From: Emergomyces orientalis
Lineage: Eukaryota; Ascomycota; Eurotiomycetes; Onygenales; Ajellomycetaceae
Direction: 5' to 3'
Assembly (NCBI GenBank): GCA_002110485.1
Contig: MOWL01000028.1
Span: 186,001-250,000, forward strand
Length of the DNA stretch: 64,000 nucleotides
Shown here: positions 10,614 to 23,200 of the stretch, piece after piece
Position numbering within the stretch: the first letter of the stretch is position 1
Layout: every line of letters begins with the position of its first letter
Program-made: the position numbers and the translations under genes
The notes under the pieces: generated by a model
What the model was told of the DNA's origin: nothing
What the model saw: the letters and a program-made list of their open reading frames with translations, nothing else
Database searches by the model: none

Positions 10614-10632
10614 CGTCCAGGGACAACAATAG
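10614..10632. repeat. Degenerate copy of the TTGTTGTCC palindrome
   Basis: Only GTCC of the left arm is kept, against the full right arm GGACAACAATAG. It sits 14 bp beyond the perfect copy at 10571-10600. Confidence 0.65.
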
Positions 10633-10748
10633 CAGCTGATTCGATATTGAGTTGGTAAGGGCAAGACAGTAATTTCCTTGGCAATCCCCACTTAGGGTTA
10701 GAGTTGCCCACAAGTGATGATTAGGGAAACATGGGACCGCGAATCAAA

Positions 10749-10784
10749 TCCATACCGGAAGAACGTAGGGTTAATTTACGGCAG
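10749..10784. repeat. Sequence shared with 40167-40202
   Basis: CCATACCGGAAGAACGTAG here matches 40168-40186 at 18 of 19 bases, and the match continues weakly to TACGGC. It may be the end of a dispersed repeat; no partner end was identified. Confidence 0.5.
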
Positions 10785-10796
10785 CTGCTATAGGAT

Positions 10797-11330
10797 TCAA
10801 AGCAGCGGTAAGGCCCTGAATAACATCTGAGGATTGCTGACCTGAATCAGAAGGTGTTTGAATGTCGGATCCAGGTGATGAGTCATCCAGACGGTGTCGA
10901 TTTCGTTTCCTTCTACGGAGTATGTTCCATTATCATCTTGCATTCGCCAAGATCGCTGATGATGAGACTCCTCAGCAGCTGCAGCATCCTCCTTGCCCTG
11001 TCTTTTGACCTTCTCAATATCATCAGGGATTCGGAGCCACACATCTAGAGCCTGGTCTAGATTAGTTTCACTCCGCGCAGTTCTAGATTCTGCTTGTAGT
11101 ATAGCTTGTTTTTCACGGTGTCTTTTAACAAGCAGAGCAATCATACGATCCGGCTGCCTGCGAGGACGTCCAAAGGTATTCTCAAACCACCCTTTGAAAT
11201 TATTCCAAAATTGAAATCGCGGGAATTGGCGATAATCATGTTGATTATCAACACAATATCGAATTGACTCAACCTTTTCACACTCTGTAACGCGGAAATG
11301 ACCCTGTTGAGATGATAAATGATTTGAAGA
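10797..11330 (-). pseudogene. Unrecognised gene remnant (C-terminal part)
   Basis: From the Met at 11144 the frame gives 115 residues, and it is open upstream to about 11330 (RFQFWNNFKGWFEN, FGRPRRQPD). The sequence is basic and probably helical (RHREKQAILQAESR). A further frame starting with a Met near 11490 precedes it; CCCCCCGCAG at the join could be an intron acceptor or the join may be a frameshift. The coding-like composition suggests a real former gene, but I do not recognise a family. Confidence 0.4.
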
Positions 11331-11499
11331 GTAAAATTCTAACTGCGGGGGGCAGGGCTCGGTGACGGGGAGGAATTATTCGATCGATTGATAATTGGCT
11401 CAGGAGGGAGAATAGACGGGCACATCACTAGCGAAGGGGGGCACTCTGCCTCACTGAGTTGAGAGCTAGTATGCCGAATCCCATCCATAACTGCTTCGT

Positions 11500-12614
11500 A
11501 CGGGGTATTTTTATTATGATTAAGATTTATGGCTGCCAGCTAATAAGATGAATGAAACGCAGATTTCATGATTGAAATTTTTGCCTACCCTGCTATTCGA
11601 TGATGGATCAACGCCGCCAAGTCCCATCTTATTAATAATTTATGATTAAGCCGCAATTTCTCACCATATTTAGAAAGCCTTACGGAGTACGGGCTACTCG
11701 TGCGAAGAATACGCACCGATCCGTGCGAAAACATCGTAGGTACGACTCCACTGTGTTGATAGTGGCGTTGGCTAAATACGCCGCAAAACGCTCATGGTGA
11801 TGATAAAAAACCGTATGTGGAAGGCGATTACTGCAAAAAGTGCCAGCAGGATCCCGCTAATATATATTAGTGGAATCTCGATTTCTTCACATTCTTCCTC
11901 ATCCGTTCTCTTGGCTATACTAAATTGAACCCCATTGGTTATGATAGAGACTCAAGTACGTCCTTTTCGGGCAGATTTTGAGGGTCAAATATGGTATTTT
12001 CGTCATATAGAACATCGCGAGATTAAATAATCTCATTCGACCCTGGGGATCCAGATTGGGAAAATATCAGCTGAAGATGAGTCAATTAAATAGTTTCAAC
12101 GTTCTCGGCACCTTCTTATTGACTAGCTAGCTCTTGAATGATAACCAACTACTTCATGAACTTGGATTTCTACAAAAAGGTTTTTTTGGATTTGTGGATT
12201 GGTATATTTCTCAACCTGATATTCTCGCGTTTGTATATAATGTTCGGCCACCTGTGGATTCTTCCAACGCCCGACGTGAATGGGGGGGCTAGCTCATCAA
12301 AAGTCCGCTTCAAGGCGTGGGATTTTTGGAGATCGAATAACATGACCGCGTCCAAAATATGTTGTGTATAATTCTGAAAAGCAAGTAATTCTGGAGATAG
12401 GCGGAAATAGAGGAATGTTGAACGAAGGATTAATAAAATAATATAACATAACATAACGTAAAATGAAAATGCCACTCATGTATACGCAGGTATATATGCC
12501 CAAAATCGTCAAATGTCATGCCCATAAACGCCGCCCATATAAAAGTCCCAAAAAAGAAAAAGGGGGGGGGGGGGGGAGGGGGAGGAAAGGGAAAGAAAAC
12601 ATCACGGATCTGAA
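11500..12614. other. No gene seen; AT-rich with a poly-G tract
   Basis: Short ORFs here look random. About 12563-12590 is a G-rich homopolymer-like tract. TACGGAGTAC at about 11684 is a short palindrome of a kind seen near fungal transposon ends, but no matching partner was found. Confidence 0.4.
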
Positions 12615-14311
12615 TCAGTAAACTGTTAAACAACTAACGGCTCCATTCTTCAGAACTTCAAAAAGCAAACCGGGGAAACCAAACAGCTCAGTATTCCCCA
12701 GGGTTTGACTGCCGTCGTTTGCTGAGCCAGTCCAAGGTTTGTTAGTCGAGGTCTCTTCCCAGCCACCAAGAAGCTCGACGCTGCTTCCAGGGCTGTCACC
12801 CCAACCACGGTTGAGGACCATTCCTCTTTGAAGGGCCATTTCCTCAGATGCGCTCGAGTAAGAACCCTTCCAGATTCGTTTCAACTCATCTGATAGCTGG
12901 TCATACGGGGTTTCCGACGTCAGAGGTTCCCTGGAAAAATTAACATTCAGGACCCAGCGGCTGCGCCGATAGCGATTGAAAGGGTAAGATCCTGGCACGT
13001 TCCCGTGAAGGAGTAGCTTCGTTACGGCTAGCTGCGGAGGTGAGGATATTGTTGACGTCTCGGGATGCGACGAACCTGGGAACGGCGGCCCAGAAACCGT
13101 CGGATGGGAGATAAAGGCATCGAATCCGTGATCAAAATAGTTATAAAAACACTCAGTTGCCAGCGAAGCCCGATCGTGCTGGAAAGTTGGAGAATTATCG
13201 CCATCTGAATCATCTGTCACACTAGTTTCAGACAATGGGTCCATGTCTGTGGGGTCAACAGTGCGGCCAGGAGAAGGGCTTGTGCGTCGGAGATTCGCGT
13301 TACCAAGTGATTGGGTCCCATGGATTGATATTCGCCTATCATTTTTCCGGTAAATAGCATCTGGCGGGCCAAATTCCGCGACCAGATCCTGTGGGGTCGT
13401 CTCGGACAGGGAAATACAAAACGACGGCCCCGTCCTGCGGAAAAATTCCACCCTACCTGCACCATGTACTTTGACTTCCTCTATTTCGTCGGCTACTGAC
13501 TCTCTATTTTTCCCTGCGAGCGCGGTTGATCTTGGATATTGGGGTGGTCGCGTCAACAAATTAGAACGGCCATCCAACCACGAGGATCCTTGGAAAACAG
13601 CCATTGATGTAGCAGACGATGCGGCTGATGAAGACATTAAGGAAACGAAATCGCATTGTTCGGACCACGCAGACTGAAGCAAGGGAAATGAAAATGCGAT
13701 ACCGGGATACGAAAGAACGTAAGTTCCATGTTGCGAGCCCGAGGAACTGGGAATAAACTCTCCTGGGTAGGATGGCCCAAACATGCGATTATAAATATGA
13801 CGAAAACTTGGTCCCAGCTGTGGTGAATGGTCCGTTGGCTTCGAGGCTTTGAGGACCTCGTGGGATTTATAGGTAAGGGGAATTTTCGTGAAATCCAGCA
13901 CTTCTATCAAACGAAGTCTTTGGTCCGGACCATCAAACCGCAGTCGTAGGCCATTTCCGGGCAGGTTTAGAAGGACTGGGGCGTGTATTGGATCGGAGGA
14001 AGAGTACGACAAATCGATGGAGGCGTAGGTGCGCGGATGGGCTTTGAGACGAGTTAAGGTATTATGCAGCGAGGCTCCTAGAGCTAATGAGGAAGTAACA
14101 GTTAGTACGGGCTATCAATATTGTTAAACATAGAAGAGCCAACCATACTTAGAAATCCTATCCCCCTCCCAGGGAAGATCTGGGCAGGAGTCATATTTCT
14201 CGACATGGTCATGATGTTGGGCGTAACGCAGTCATACGTCCTTAGGCGCTCATATTGAGCTTTCGGTTCGGTAGATTTTTTAAAAGGGAAGATGTTCGCC
14301 AGGGCAGCCAT
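12615..14311 (-). CDS. PHAF1/UPF0183 family protein, two exons
   Basis: This is a homologue of phagosome assembly factor 1 (C16orf70/UPF0183), which in animals partners BCAS3 at autophagic membranes; a fungal role is not established. Exon 1 is 14311-14149 and exon 2 is 14083-12615; the 65-bp intron (14148-14084) begins GTATGG, ends TTAG and is phase-consistent, giving about 543 residues. Family features are GRGIGFLTLGASLHN across the splice, LRLRFDGPDQRLRLIEVLDFT, FRHIYNRMFGPSYPGE, YVLSYPGIAFSFP and DLVAEFGPPDAIYRKNDRR. All Trp codons are TGG and the frame has no lesions, so it is probably functional. The middle is low-complexity and Ser-rich (about residues 330-400). The start Met is the first in the open frame and could be later. 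Confidence 0.85.
14084..14148 (-). other. Intron of the PHAF1-like gene
   Basis: 65 bp, donor GTATGG, acceptor TTAG, with TAAC about 20 bases before the acceptor as a possible branch site. Removal joins a split ACT codon and restores the FLTLGASLH family motif. Confidence 0.8.
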
Positions 14312-14648
14312 GCAACAACGAGTGTTATGTGTGATAGAACCAGGAGCAGAAATGAGGTTTGCCGTTTAATACACCCATCTGATATATACCTATCTAGGTA
14401 CCTAAAATAGTCAGACGGAAATTTGGATTTTCCGCAAATATTCCTTTGGAACTAGACTCGGAGAAGCGGTGGAAGCAGGTTGCAGGCTGCAGGCTGCTTT
14501 GAGCACAATTACTCAACTTGGGTCACGCTTGCATGAAGCTCAGGTGAGCAGAAGTGAGCACAACCGCTAAAGCGGGGGCAAGAAAGATGGAAACTAACCT
14601 TGGAACCTTCCAGCTAAACTTTCCCAGGTTTGAGCTGGGCGGTCCTTT
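14312..14648. other. Upstream region of the PHAF1-like gene
   Basis: No ORF supported. It contains a short GCAGGCTGCAGGCTGC direct repeat near 14483-14500 and presumably the PHAF1 promoter; no specific site is recognisable. Confidence 0.35.
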
Positions 14649-14725
14649 CTAAACTAACTAGTGAACACGCTGGCAACTATATAATGGGGGACACGTGACT
14701 ATGGTAGCCCTAGTATCATCCAACA
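14649..14725 (-). repeat. Copia-1 3' LTR, truncated
   Basis: On the minus strand it begins TGTTGGATGATACTAGGG, like the copia-2 LTR start, then diverges and stops after GTTTAG. The expected LTR end (TCTATGA) is missing. Confidence 0.65.
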
Positions 14726-14843
14726 CCCCCCCATGCTAGGGCGCCCCAGAGCACGGCGGCACACCTAGGAGCTGCCCACTACCCTCAAATCAATCAAAAA
14801 AGACACTAAAAGCACACTAAATACACATAACTTTTAGAGAAAA

Positions 14844-17800
14844 CTAGGCACAGTCTCTCATGCTCAATTTCCGCACAAAATCACTGAATGCAGGTCTTGC
14901 CAAAGGCTTGGTGAAGCCATCGGCCTTATTCACAGTTGAACTCACATGTTGAAGGCACATCTCATCCTTCACCACAAGATCTTGAATGATATGAAAACGA
15001 ACCTCTATATGCCGGGATCTCTTAGTCAGGGACTCTCCCTTAGCAAGGTCAATGGCACCCCTATTATCTACATGAAGACTGGACACTAAACGCCCTTTCC
15101 CCTGCAGTAGGCCGGCATCATGCAACATGTCATTTAACCATATCAACTCACACGCAGCCTCGCTAGCAGCAATATACTCAGCCTCTGTTGTAGACTTAGC
15201 TGTAGAGGCCTGCCGCTGCGAACGCCATGACACAGGGGCTCCATTAATCACAATCACATAGCCCGAGGTTGATTTAAACTGGGGATCCGCACCCGCCCAG
15301 TCTGAGTTGCAATGTGCTGTAGGGGCTAACCCATCCTCACTGATCTCTCCCCTATAGAGAATACCCACTCGCCTGGTCTTCTTAACATACCGCAAGACCT
15401 GCTTCAAAGCTGCCCAGCACGCCTTGTTCGGTCGCGAATTAAACCGTGATAAGTAGATGACTGCAAAAGCAAGATCTGGCCTACTACTCATAATCAGATA
15501 CTGAAGAGAGCCCAATCCATGACAGTATCTAGTAGCTGTAAAATCATTGTCAAGACCCCCATCTTCATCCGGTGAGAACTCAAGCTTCATGCCCACCATC
15601 ATAGGAATCCCGGCCGGGTTGACCCTGTCCATGCCAAAATCCTTCAAAATTTCATCAATATAGTGGATCTGCGTGACTGCTAGATCTCCATTCTCATGAC
15701 ATTTAACTTCCATGTCTAAGTATGGCTTATTCTTATCAACTCTCTTAGTTTCAAATCTCTTTGCTATCTCATTCAAGACCCAGTTCAATGCACTCTCATC
15801 AGGCCCAGTAACCCTACAATCATCAACATGCAGCGTTAAATAGACCTTCCGAATGGGGTGATATAGGAACCCGTCATCATACTGTGAAATCTGAAAGCCC
15901 AAGGAGACCAAATGCTCTGTTGCAAGGAAATACCATGTCCTGGCAGCCTGCTTCATGCCATATAAGCTCTGTCGCACCAGTCCAACTAGGCCCCCCCCTA
16001 TCATGTTTAATGCCTGTAGGGAGCTGCATGTAAATCATCTCATGTTGTGGCAGTGTCCCATTCAAGAATGCAGAGACATAATCAATTGACTTTGACATCC
16101 ATCCCCGGGCCGTAGAGATCGCGAATAGACTCCTAGTAGTAGAGCCTGAGACAACTGCAGCATACAATTTAGTATAGTGAACTCTCTTCTGTTGAAGAAA
16201 GCCTCTAATCACTCATCTCATGCAAAAGCAAATGATTTCATCTTTATTATTGAATTTTCAGTCATACACTCATTTGTCTGTGAGAACATTCATATCCAGA
16301 GTTTTCTTAATCACAATATAGATCTTCTTTTCTTGAAATGTCTTCATCTTCTTCTTCATAGTCTCAAGCCAATAATTCCAATCAGGGCTCCGCTTGGCCT
16401 CAGCCAGGGTGGCTGGACAATCAGTGAGAGTACTGAGAACAGGCACCTCATCATTTACAGAGTTATCACATTCATCATCATTCAAGAGGTTCATCTCACT
16501 ATCAAGAAAATAGACTGACTCTATAGCTTTCTCAAATTCTTCATCAACAAGCATTCTCATGACATGCGGCTTTTTCTTTGCCAATCACTGCAGAAAGCCA
16601 TGTTGTCATTCATTCAATGCATCCAGTGTATTCAACTTCTGTGGAAGATCATTTGGCTTACACACTGAAATAACTGCATTAACAGCTACTTTCTCAGTAA
16701 GATTCTTATCAAAAACCACATCGTGAGCAATCTTCAAACGTCGCGCAACAGGATCCCACAGCCGATACTGATGTAGGCTCTGATAGCTCACAAATCTCCA
16801 TTCTTTGCCATCAGTACAGTCCGCAAGCTTATTTGTGACTTGAAGGTTCTTTTTATATGCTTTACATCCCCATCGGCGTAGCCAGTTAGCAGCGGGTTGA
16901 ATCCCCATTCAAGTTTCAAAAGGGGTTAGCGGGCTGCCCTTCTTACACCCATAGATCTTAGTGGAAGTAGGAGACATATTGATCATCATGACAGCCGCCT
17001 GCATAGCTTCACCCCAAAGATCCCTTGAGAGCCTGCTGTCAAATAGTAGACTTCTTGTCTTCTCAATTATAATGCGATTCGTGCGCTCCGCAGGATCATT
17101 AGATTGTGGGGTATATGGAGTAGTTATCTCATATATAATACCCTGCTCCATGCAAAAGGCCTTCAACTCCTCACTCTTAAACTCATCTCCACCATCCCAG
17201 TGTAAGGTTTCAATTCACTGTTGAGCCATTGCCTCAATCAATGTCACAAAGCTTTTCAACCTAGATGTAGCCTCTCCCTTCGAGGCCATGAGCATAACCC
17301 ATCTATACCTAGTGGCATCATCAGTAATACCCATCCAGTAGTTCACCCCCCCAGATGTAGGGACTCTGTCATCATTATACAATGTACGCCCCCCTCCCGC
17401 AAGATCTATGAAGAGATGCATAGCAGGTTTAATAGCTCTTGTCATTGACTGAAATACTGGACAAGCCATCTTAGCCTGCACACAGACCTTGCAGAAAGGC
17501 AAAGCCCTAGATCCCTTAATTGTCATGCCCATGCAAGGGTCTGCTGCCAACTTAGCAATGTTCACTGAGTTGAAATGTCCCAGCCTCAGGTGTCATTGAA
17601 GCATTGTGAGATCTTCACTAGACCACACAGTTCTATTAGACAGTGTCAATAGTGAGTCATTCTGTTTCTCTGTCTGCACTGCATTCACGAGTTCAAATCT
17701 TTCATTGAGTATTGTGAACTGAATTAAATCTCTTATTTCAGGTGATCTTTCCATCACATAGATATCCTTGTCATTCAGAGCAGCCATAAAACTGAACATT

Positions 17801-19368
17801 CTGTCAGAGAAAGTCATTAGAATCAAGTGCATATTTTCATATATTAATTGTTTAAAGATAAATCCCTCTCACACAAGTTTGTCAAAGCTCATGAGATTAA
17901 CCTTCAAGTCTGAAACATAGTGAACATTCTTTAACTGCACATCCACCCCATCCGCTGGCACACACACAGTGCCAACTGCCGCTGCAGAGACCATAGTCCC
18001 ATCAGCCATCTCCAGTACAACATTGGCATTTTCCGAGCCTATGGCAACCAGTTCCTTGCAGGGCGTGGCATGGGCCTCTGAGCCAGAGTCAAGAATTCAA
18101 GTATTCGCGGTCATACCTCTCACACCACTATTGATCTTCTCTGTGGCATGAAACACCTGCTTCATCACATTATGTACAGGCGCAGAGCTGTCATGTTCAG
18201 TGCTCTTAGTTCTAGCATCATTTTTAGAATCTTTAGTATTCATGGCTTGCTTCTCAGTGAATTTCTCTTTTTTCTCTGAGATCTTCTCTTTCTTCTTCTT
18301 CTTCTCTGAGTTCTTCTTTCTGCAGTCAGCTGCAATATATCTGATTCTATTACAATTAAAGCAATGCTTTCTCTCTTGTCTAGTTTTATTAGAAGAACTC
18401 TCTTTCTCAGTTCAGAATCTTTTAGTATTATCTCTCTTCTGAGCATTATGTGTAGATATTCTAGAGAACTCTTTAGAACTCTTCTCAACAGACAGTCACA
18501 TCATTATATCATGATATAATCACAAGAAGTCATTCTCAAGAGATATGACATTCTCATCATTCACAATAGCATTTATTCAGTTCTTAATAAAGAATGCCCA
18601 TTTGTTACTCACCTCTGTGAGCAATCAATCAAATAAGATGAAATTCTGAACACTGAAGCTCAAGCAAGTGTATTCAGTTCTAATAGCTATCAAGTGTTTA
18701 ATAAATGCCTGATCAGATCTCTTTTTAGCTGCTGTCAAATCTGTAAGTTCTTTAAACAGCTGAGTCTGCTGTACTGCAGGTCTCTCAGCAAAGTTCTCCT
18801 CCATCACAGACCATAGCATATAGGCAGAGAGCTGATCATCTGTTGGCAATGTAAAATAAGCCCTTGCCTGCATTGAAATAGAAGACTATATATATTCATA
18901 AAGTCAGTTATTTCTTTTCTTCCAGAGCTGCTGCATGCAGGGACTAGCTCTCTCAGCAGAACTCATCTCTTTATTGTCCAGAATATCACTGATCTCAGAA
19001 TACTTAACAGCTCTAAGAACATCTTCTCTTCACATTGAATAGTTAACAGAATCAAGAAGCCTCACAGACTCTGAGATAAGCTTCATCTGTTGCTTGAACT
19101 GCTTAATAATTTTCATAATAGCAGATGTTTTTCTCTTCTGTTGTAGATAGTTCACTACATCTGCACTTAAGTCATCATCAACAGTAGAGCTCATGTCTCT
19201 ATTGACTCTCATTCTCTTAACCTTATGTTGAAGTCTCATGATCTTCAATCTCATACAAAACATCTCAGTGCCATCCCGGTCTTGCTGACTGAAGCTTGAG
19301 CAGTCAGACATCAGATCTTCAAACTCACTGTCTGATTCTTCTGATGTAGACTCTCTCTGAACCTCCAT
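14844..19368 (-). pseudogene. Copia-1 gag-pol, multiply broken
   Basis: Pieces align along copia-2 gag-pol: gag (19368-18625), a Lys/Glu-rich segment (18488-18240), protease LDSGS (near 18075), integrase with CKVCVQAKM and YTPQSNDPAERTNR, RT with LHVDDCRVTG (about 15810-15840), and RNase H with STTEAEYIAASEA. Most pieces lie in one frame, with a shift near 16000 at a run of Gs. The terminating stops at 16270, 16606, 16909, 17215, 17593, 18625 and 19030 are all TGA; five of them align with Trp in copia-2 (KWVYD, GWQHC, AWMGV, QWHLK, MWRDE). No TAA or TAG was found among these seven. Confidence 0.85.
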
Positions 19369-19592
19369 AGGTCTTCATCAGACTGTCGCAGGTGTCGGCA
19401 GGGACTCAGTCTCGTTTTTAACCTTGTTATCAGGTGTCTTCTGCATATGTCTATTTGGTGGGATGTATTCTCTTGTTAAATCCAGTGCACTGCCCAATCG
19501 TAGATTAATCATGTATGTGAAGGAATGGACTTAATCTCCCTTCAACCTGCTAACCAATACACACTAACCAATAGTACTAACACAGTGTACTA

Positions 19593-19637
19593 GAGGGCCT
19601 CATAACCTCATAGATAATGTGCATTATACCCTAACTA
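19593..19637 (-). repeat. Copia-1 5' LTR end
   Basis: On the minus strand it reads GTTTAGTTAGGGTATAATGC and ends TCTATGA, then continues into GGTTATGAGGCCC. It abuts the ATT tail of LINE L2. Confidence 0.6.
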
Positions 19638-19672
19638 AACTATTATTATTATTATTATTATTAATTATTTAA

Positions 19673-20210
19673 CGCCTGGAGACACGTAAGCGGCTGACTA
19701 AGCAGACCGCCTCGGCCACAGAACCTCCCTAGGGGTATCAGGCGCGCCAGCGCAGTAGCTAGTCTACTGCCTGACGGGTTCTAGTTGGCCGAAGCCCTAC
19801 TGTATTGTATATTACACATTATCCTCCTTCCTGGAGGTTCTGATTGGGGTGCAGCTGGAGTGGAGCACCAGTACATATGAGATTGAAGGGACCTCAAAGC
19901 AGAGTTGTTAAGGCCTGAGCGAGTGTAGTCGCCTGGATGTGGAGAGAAGTAATAGAGAAAGAGATATAGTAAGTGTAGAAACAGAAAGAAAAAAAAAATG
20001 AGTGAAGAGAGATGATATAGAGAAGAGATAGAGAGAGTGACTATCAGTTTAGAACTGATATTAAATTTTGATGAAGAAGGAAGTTTTTGAGTACCAGCTA
20101 GCAAAGAATTTTGCTTCTGTCTTAGTGCTAAGTATTCAGTTAAGTGTCTCTTTTGAACTTGTGCAGAGTGATGAAAATGATGTATCAAACTGACTGAGTC
20201 TTCTTTCTTT
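19673..20210. other. 3' UTR of LINE L2
   Basis: The GC-rich half next to the tail (19673-19800) carries no gene. The stretch 19781-20293 is open on the minus strand but is out of frame with the RNase H and low-complexity, so I treat it as UTR. Confidence 0.5.
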
Positions 20211-23200
20211 TCAGCAGAAGAAGAAGTGTTCTGGTGTTTTCTTGCATCCACAGGCACATGTAAGAAGGGTGTCTTGATGGTTCCATCTTTCATGATAGAC
20301 AGTGAAGTCTCTGTGGCCTGGTCTCACCGCGAGTAGGGAGCCGAGATGCTGGCGGGGGAGGGAGAGCTCTGGCGGGGGACATATATCTATGAGTGGTTTG
20401 GGCCCGAGGTATGGGTTTTTTGAGAGAGAGAACCAATACTTCTCAACAGCAGTTTGAAAGAGCTCTCGCGTGGCTAGCTTTGCCCGGGCAATAGTCATTT
20501 CTTGGGGCATGTAGTTCATGAGTGTAGTCTGTTTTGCTAATCTATCTGCTGTTTCATTGCCTTTGATATCTGCATGGCTGGGGCACCATCTGATGATAAT
20601 CTGACGGGGCCTAGTTGTGTTAGAGGCGGGACTCGTCCAGGAGTCCCAGAGGTCCTGGAATTCCTTAAATGCGGCAGCTGATGTATCTGTAGGAAGAAGA
20701 GAGTGTAGTCTGAGAGCCACCTCTTCATTGTCAAGAGCTATGATAATATTTCTGGCAAAAGTGGCAAAAGAGTGTTGTATTGCAGCTTGGAGACCAGCCA
20801 CTGCAGCTAGAACCTCTGCATCATATACTTCCGCGGTGGAGCCTAGTGGGAGTTTACCAAATGTAGCGAGAGAGGTCTGCCTGCAGTATAGGCAGTAGCC
20901 TCCGCCGGCCTGTCCAGTGGGGTTCTTTGACCTGTCTGAGTAGACTACTATGTCTAGTGGGGAGACATTCTTGTTTAGTCAGTTCTTGAAGAAAGTGGGA
21001 CCTTTCTCTCATCTGACTGTGCCAATTTCCTGAGCTCTACGTGTTCAGTCTTCCTCTGAGAGGAGCTCCCAGGGCGGTGGGAAGGTTATCATAGAGTATG
21101 TTGATATCTTGATGTTTCTCTGGATCCATTTAAAACGAGAGGTGGACCACCTTCTGTGAAGAGAGTGTGATGGGTCCGCGGCAGCTACTCTAACTGTGAG
21201 CCTGTTATGTATTTGTTTGAGCCACGCTGAAGCAGGGCCCCAGCCGGATTCCCGAAGGAGGACTGGGATCGGGGTTGTTTTGTAGACTGGAAGAACTGCC
21301 CTTGCAGCTAGATTAAAGACAGTCTGTATCTTGTTGACTGACTCTTTGGATGTGTGTTCAGAGAGCCATGTTTCTGTTCCATAAAATAGAGAGCTGAAGA
21401 TGCAGCCTTGAACTGCCTGTCTAAGTAGAAGAGTTGAGATTTCAAAGAAGACCTCATTAAGAGATTTAACATGTTGAGTGATTATTCTGACTTTAATGCA
21501 GGTCTGGTGAATGTGTTCTCTAAATTGTAGTTTTCTGTCAAAGAATATCCCAAGCCACCTGATAGTGTCATTTGAAGTAATAGTGCGATCTTCTACTTGC
21601 AGTGAAGATTCAGTATAGATTCTTTTTCTATGTAGATATTGTAGTTCTGTTTTATCCAAGTCAAAGTGAATATCATTATCATTACCCCAGTTCAGTGTGC
21701 TTCTTAGAGCATTTTGAAGTTTATCTTCTACTGCTTCCAGATCTCTTCCGCTTTTTAGAATTACTATGTCATCGGTGTATCCAAAGCGGCCCTTGGAGAG
21801 CCAGAGAAGAGGCTCAAGATAGAGTAAAAAGAGAATTGAAGAGACTGAAGAGCCCTGTGAGAGTTCACAGAGAATAGAAAAGATGTCTGACTGAATGTTG
21901 TCTAGTCAAATTCTAGCGGTTCTTTGGAGAAGAAAGGATTTGACCCAATTGATGATGCAGGTGGGCCAGCCCTGCTCTCTAAGTCGGGTTACTAGACGGT
22001 TTCGCAGAACCCTGTCGAAGGCGCCTTTGACATCTAGTGTTATGATTCCAGCAAGTTTTTTCTGATTTCAGAGTTCTTGTACATCACAGGCCAGCGCTGT
22101 GGTAAGATCTGTTGCTGAGCGACGCTGTACTGCACTACATTGGTCTTTTCCTAGAATCTGGTAGCGTATAGCGAGGTACAAGAATTGTCTGGCAAGAAGG
22201 CATTCAAGTTCTTTTCCAAGACAAGAGAGGAGTGCAATTGGGTGATAGAATTTTGAAAGAGTATGATTCTGCTTTTCTGCTTTTGGTATAATAACTACCT
22301 CTGCCTTTTTAAAGGCTTGCGGGTGTATTCCTTTGTTGATACAGTTTTTGAAAGAGTTGTGTGATGCGCTCTTCTAGGGCTGGCCAGGCAGTTTTCAGAA
22401 ATCTAGCCGGGACCCCGTCAGCACCTGGAGAGGTGCTAGGGGTCTGGCAGGTAGCGCAGAAGGCTTCATTTTTAGTGATAGATGCCCAATGAATATCTTG
22501 TTCTGAGACAACTGGTGTATCAGGGGGGATGTCCTCCGCGTTCAATTGTCTAGCTAGAAGGGTATCACGGAGCAGGGCTGCTTTGCCTGTGGGGGATTGC
22601 TCCAGAGTCCTGTCTGTGTGTTTTAGTGGGGGGGATTGGTCTTGAGGTTGATACTTGTGTCATTTGACAATTTGATATATCTCTGAAAGAGATGATGCTT
22701 CTTCAATTTATTTTCAATTCCAGGCTTTCTTGATCTTTCTGATTTCTTTATGGAAGAGTTGTTGTTCTTCAATGCAGGGGCCAAGTCTGCGGGCCTGGTG
22801 GAAGTTGCGTCTTGCAGCTCTAACTGTGTCTGTCCACCAGGGGGCCCGGTGGCCTTGAGCGCCCTGTGTGGAGGGGCAAGAGCCTAATAGTGCCTGTTGA
22901 AGAGACTTAACAAGGTCTAGAGCCTCTTCCTCAACATTCAGAGATGTTAGAGAGGTAAGCGGAGAGAGAAGCTGTAGAAAGCATTCTACATTGCATGTTG
23001 CAAGGCTGGGTTTCTTGTCAGCTATTGGTCTGTTTTGAAGATTAGTTATAGAGGTGAGTAGAGTCTCATGATCTGAGGTGAAGTGCAGCTCTGGAGCAAC
23101 TCAGCAGGTTGCATCAGCTAGGCAGAAGGATAGATCGAGAGTTCCTCCTCTCTGGTGAGTGAAACTGTCCACTGGGTTTAGAAGTTGTAGACCTTGTGAG

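Larger units (their letters stand above)
14649..19637 (-). mobile_element. Copia-1, decayed Ty1/copia LTR retrotransposon
   Basis: This is a minus-strand relative of copia-2, with the same protein order. Its 3' LTR remnant is at 14649-14725, preceded on the minus strand by a purine-rich GCATGGGGGGG tract before TGTTGG. The 5' LTR end is at about 19593-19637, followed inward by GGTTATGAGGCCC, the same primer-binding-type sequence as copia-2. LINE L2 adjoins the 5' LTR, so the LTR was cut or interrupted. Confidence 0.85.

Noticed and set aside
12138..12633. Small ORFs on both strands around the poly-G tract
   Set aside because: They overlap on opposite strands, are low-complexity and have no recognisable motif.
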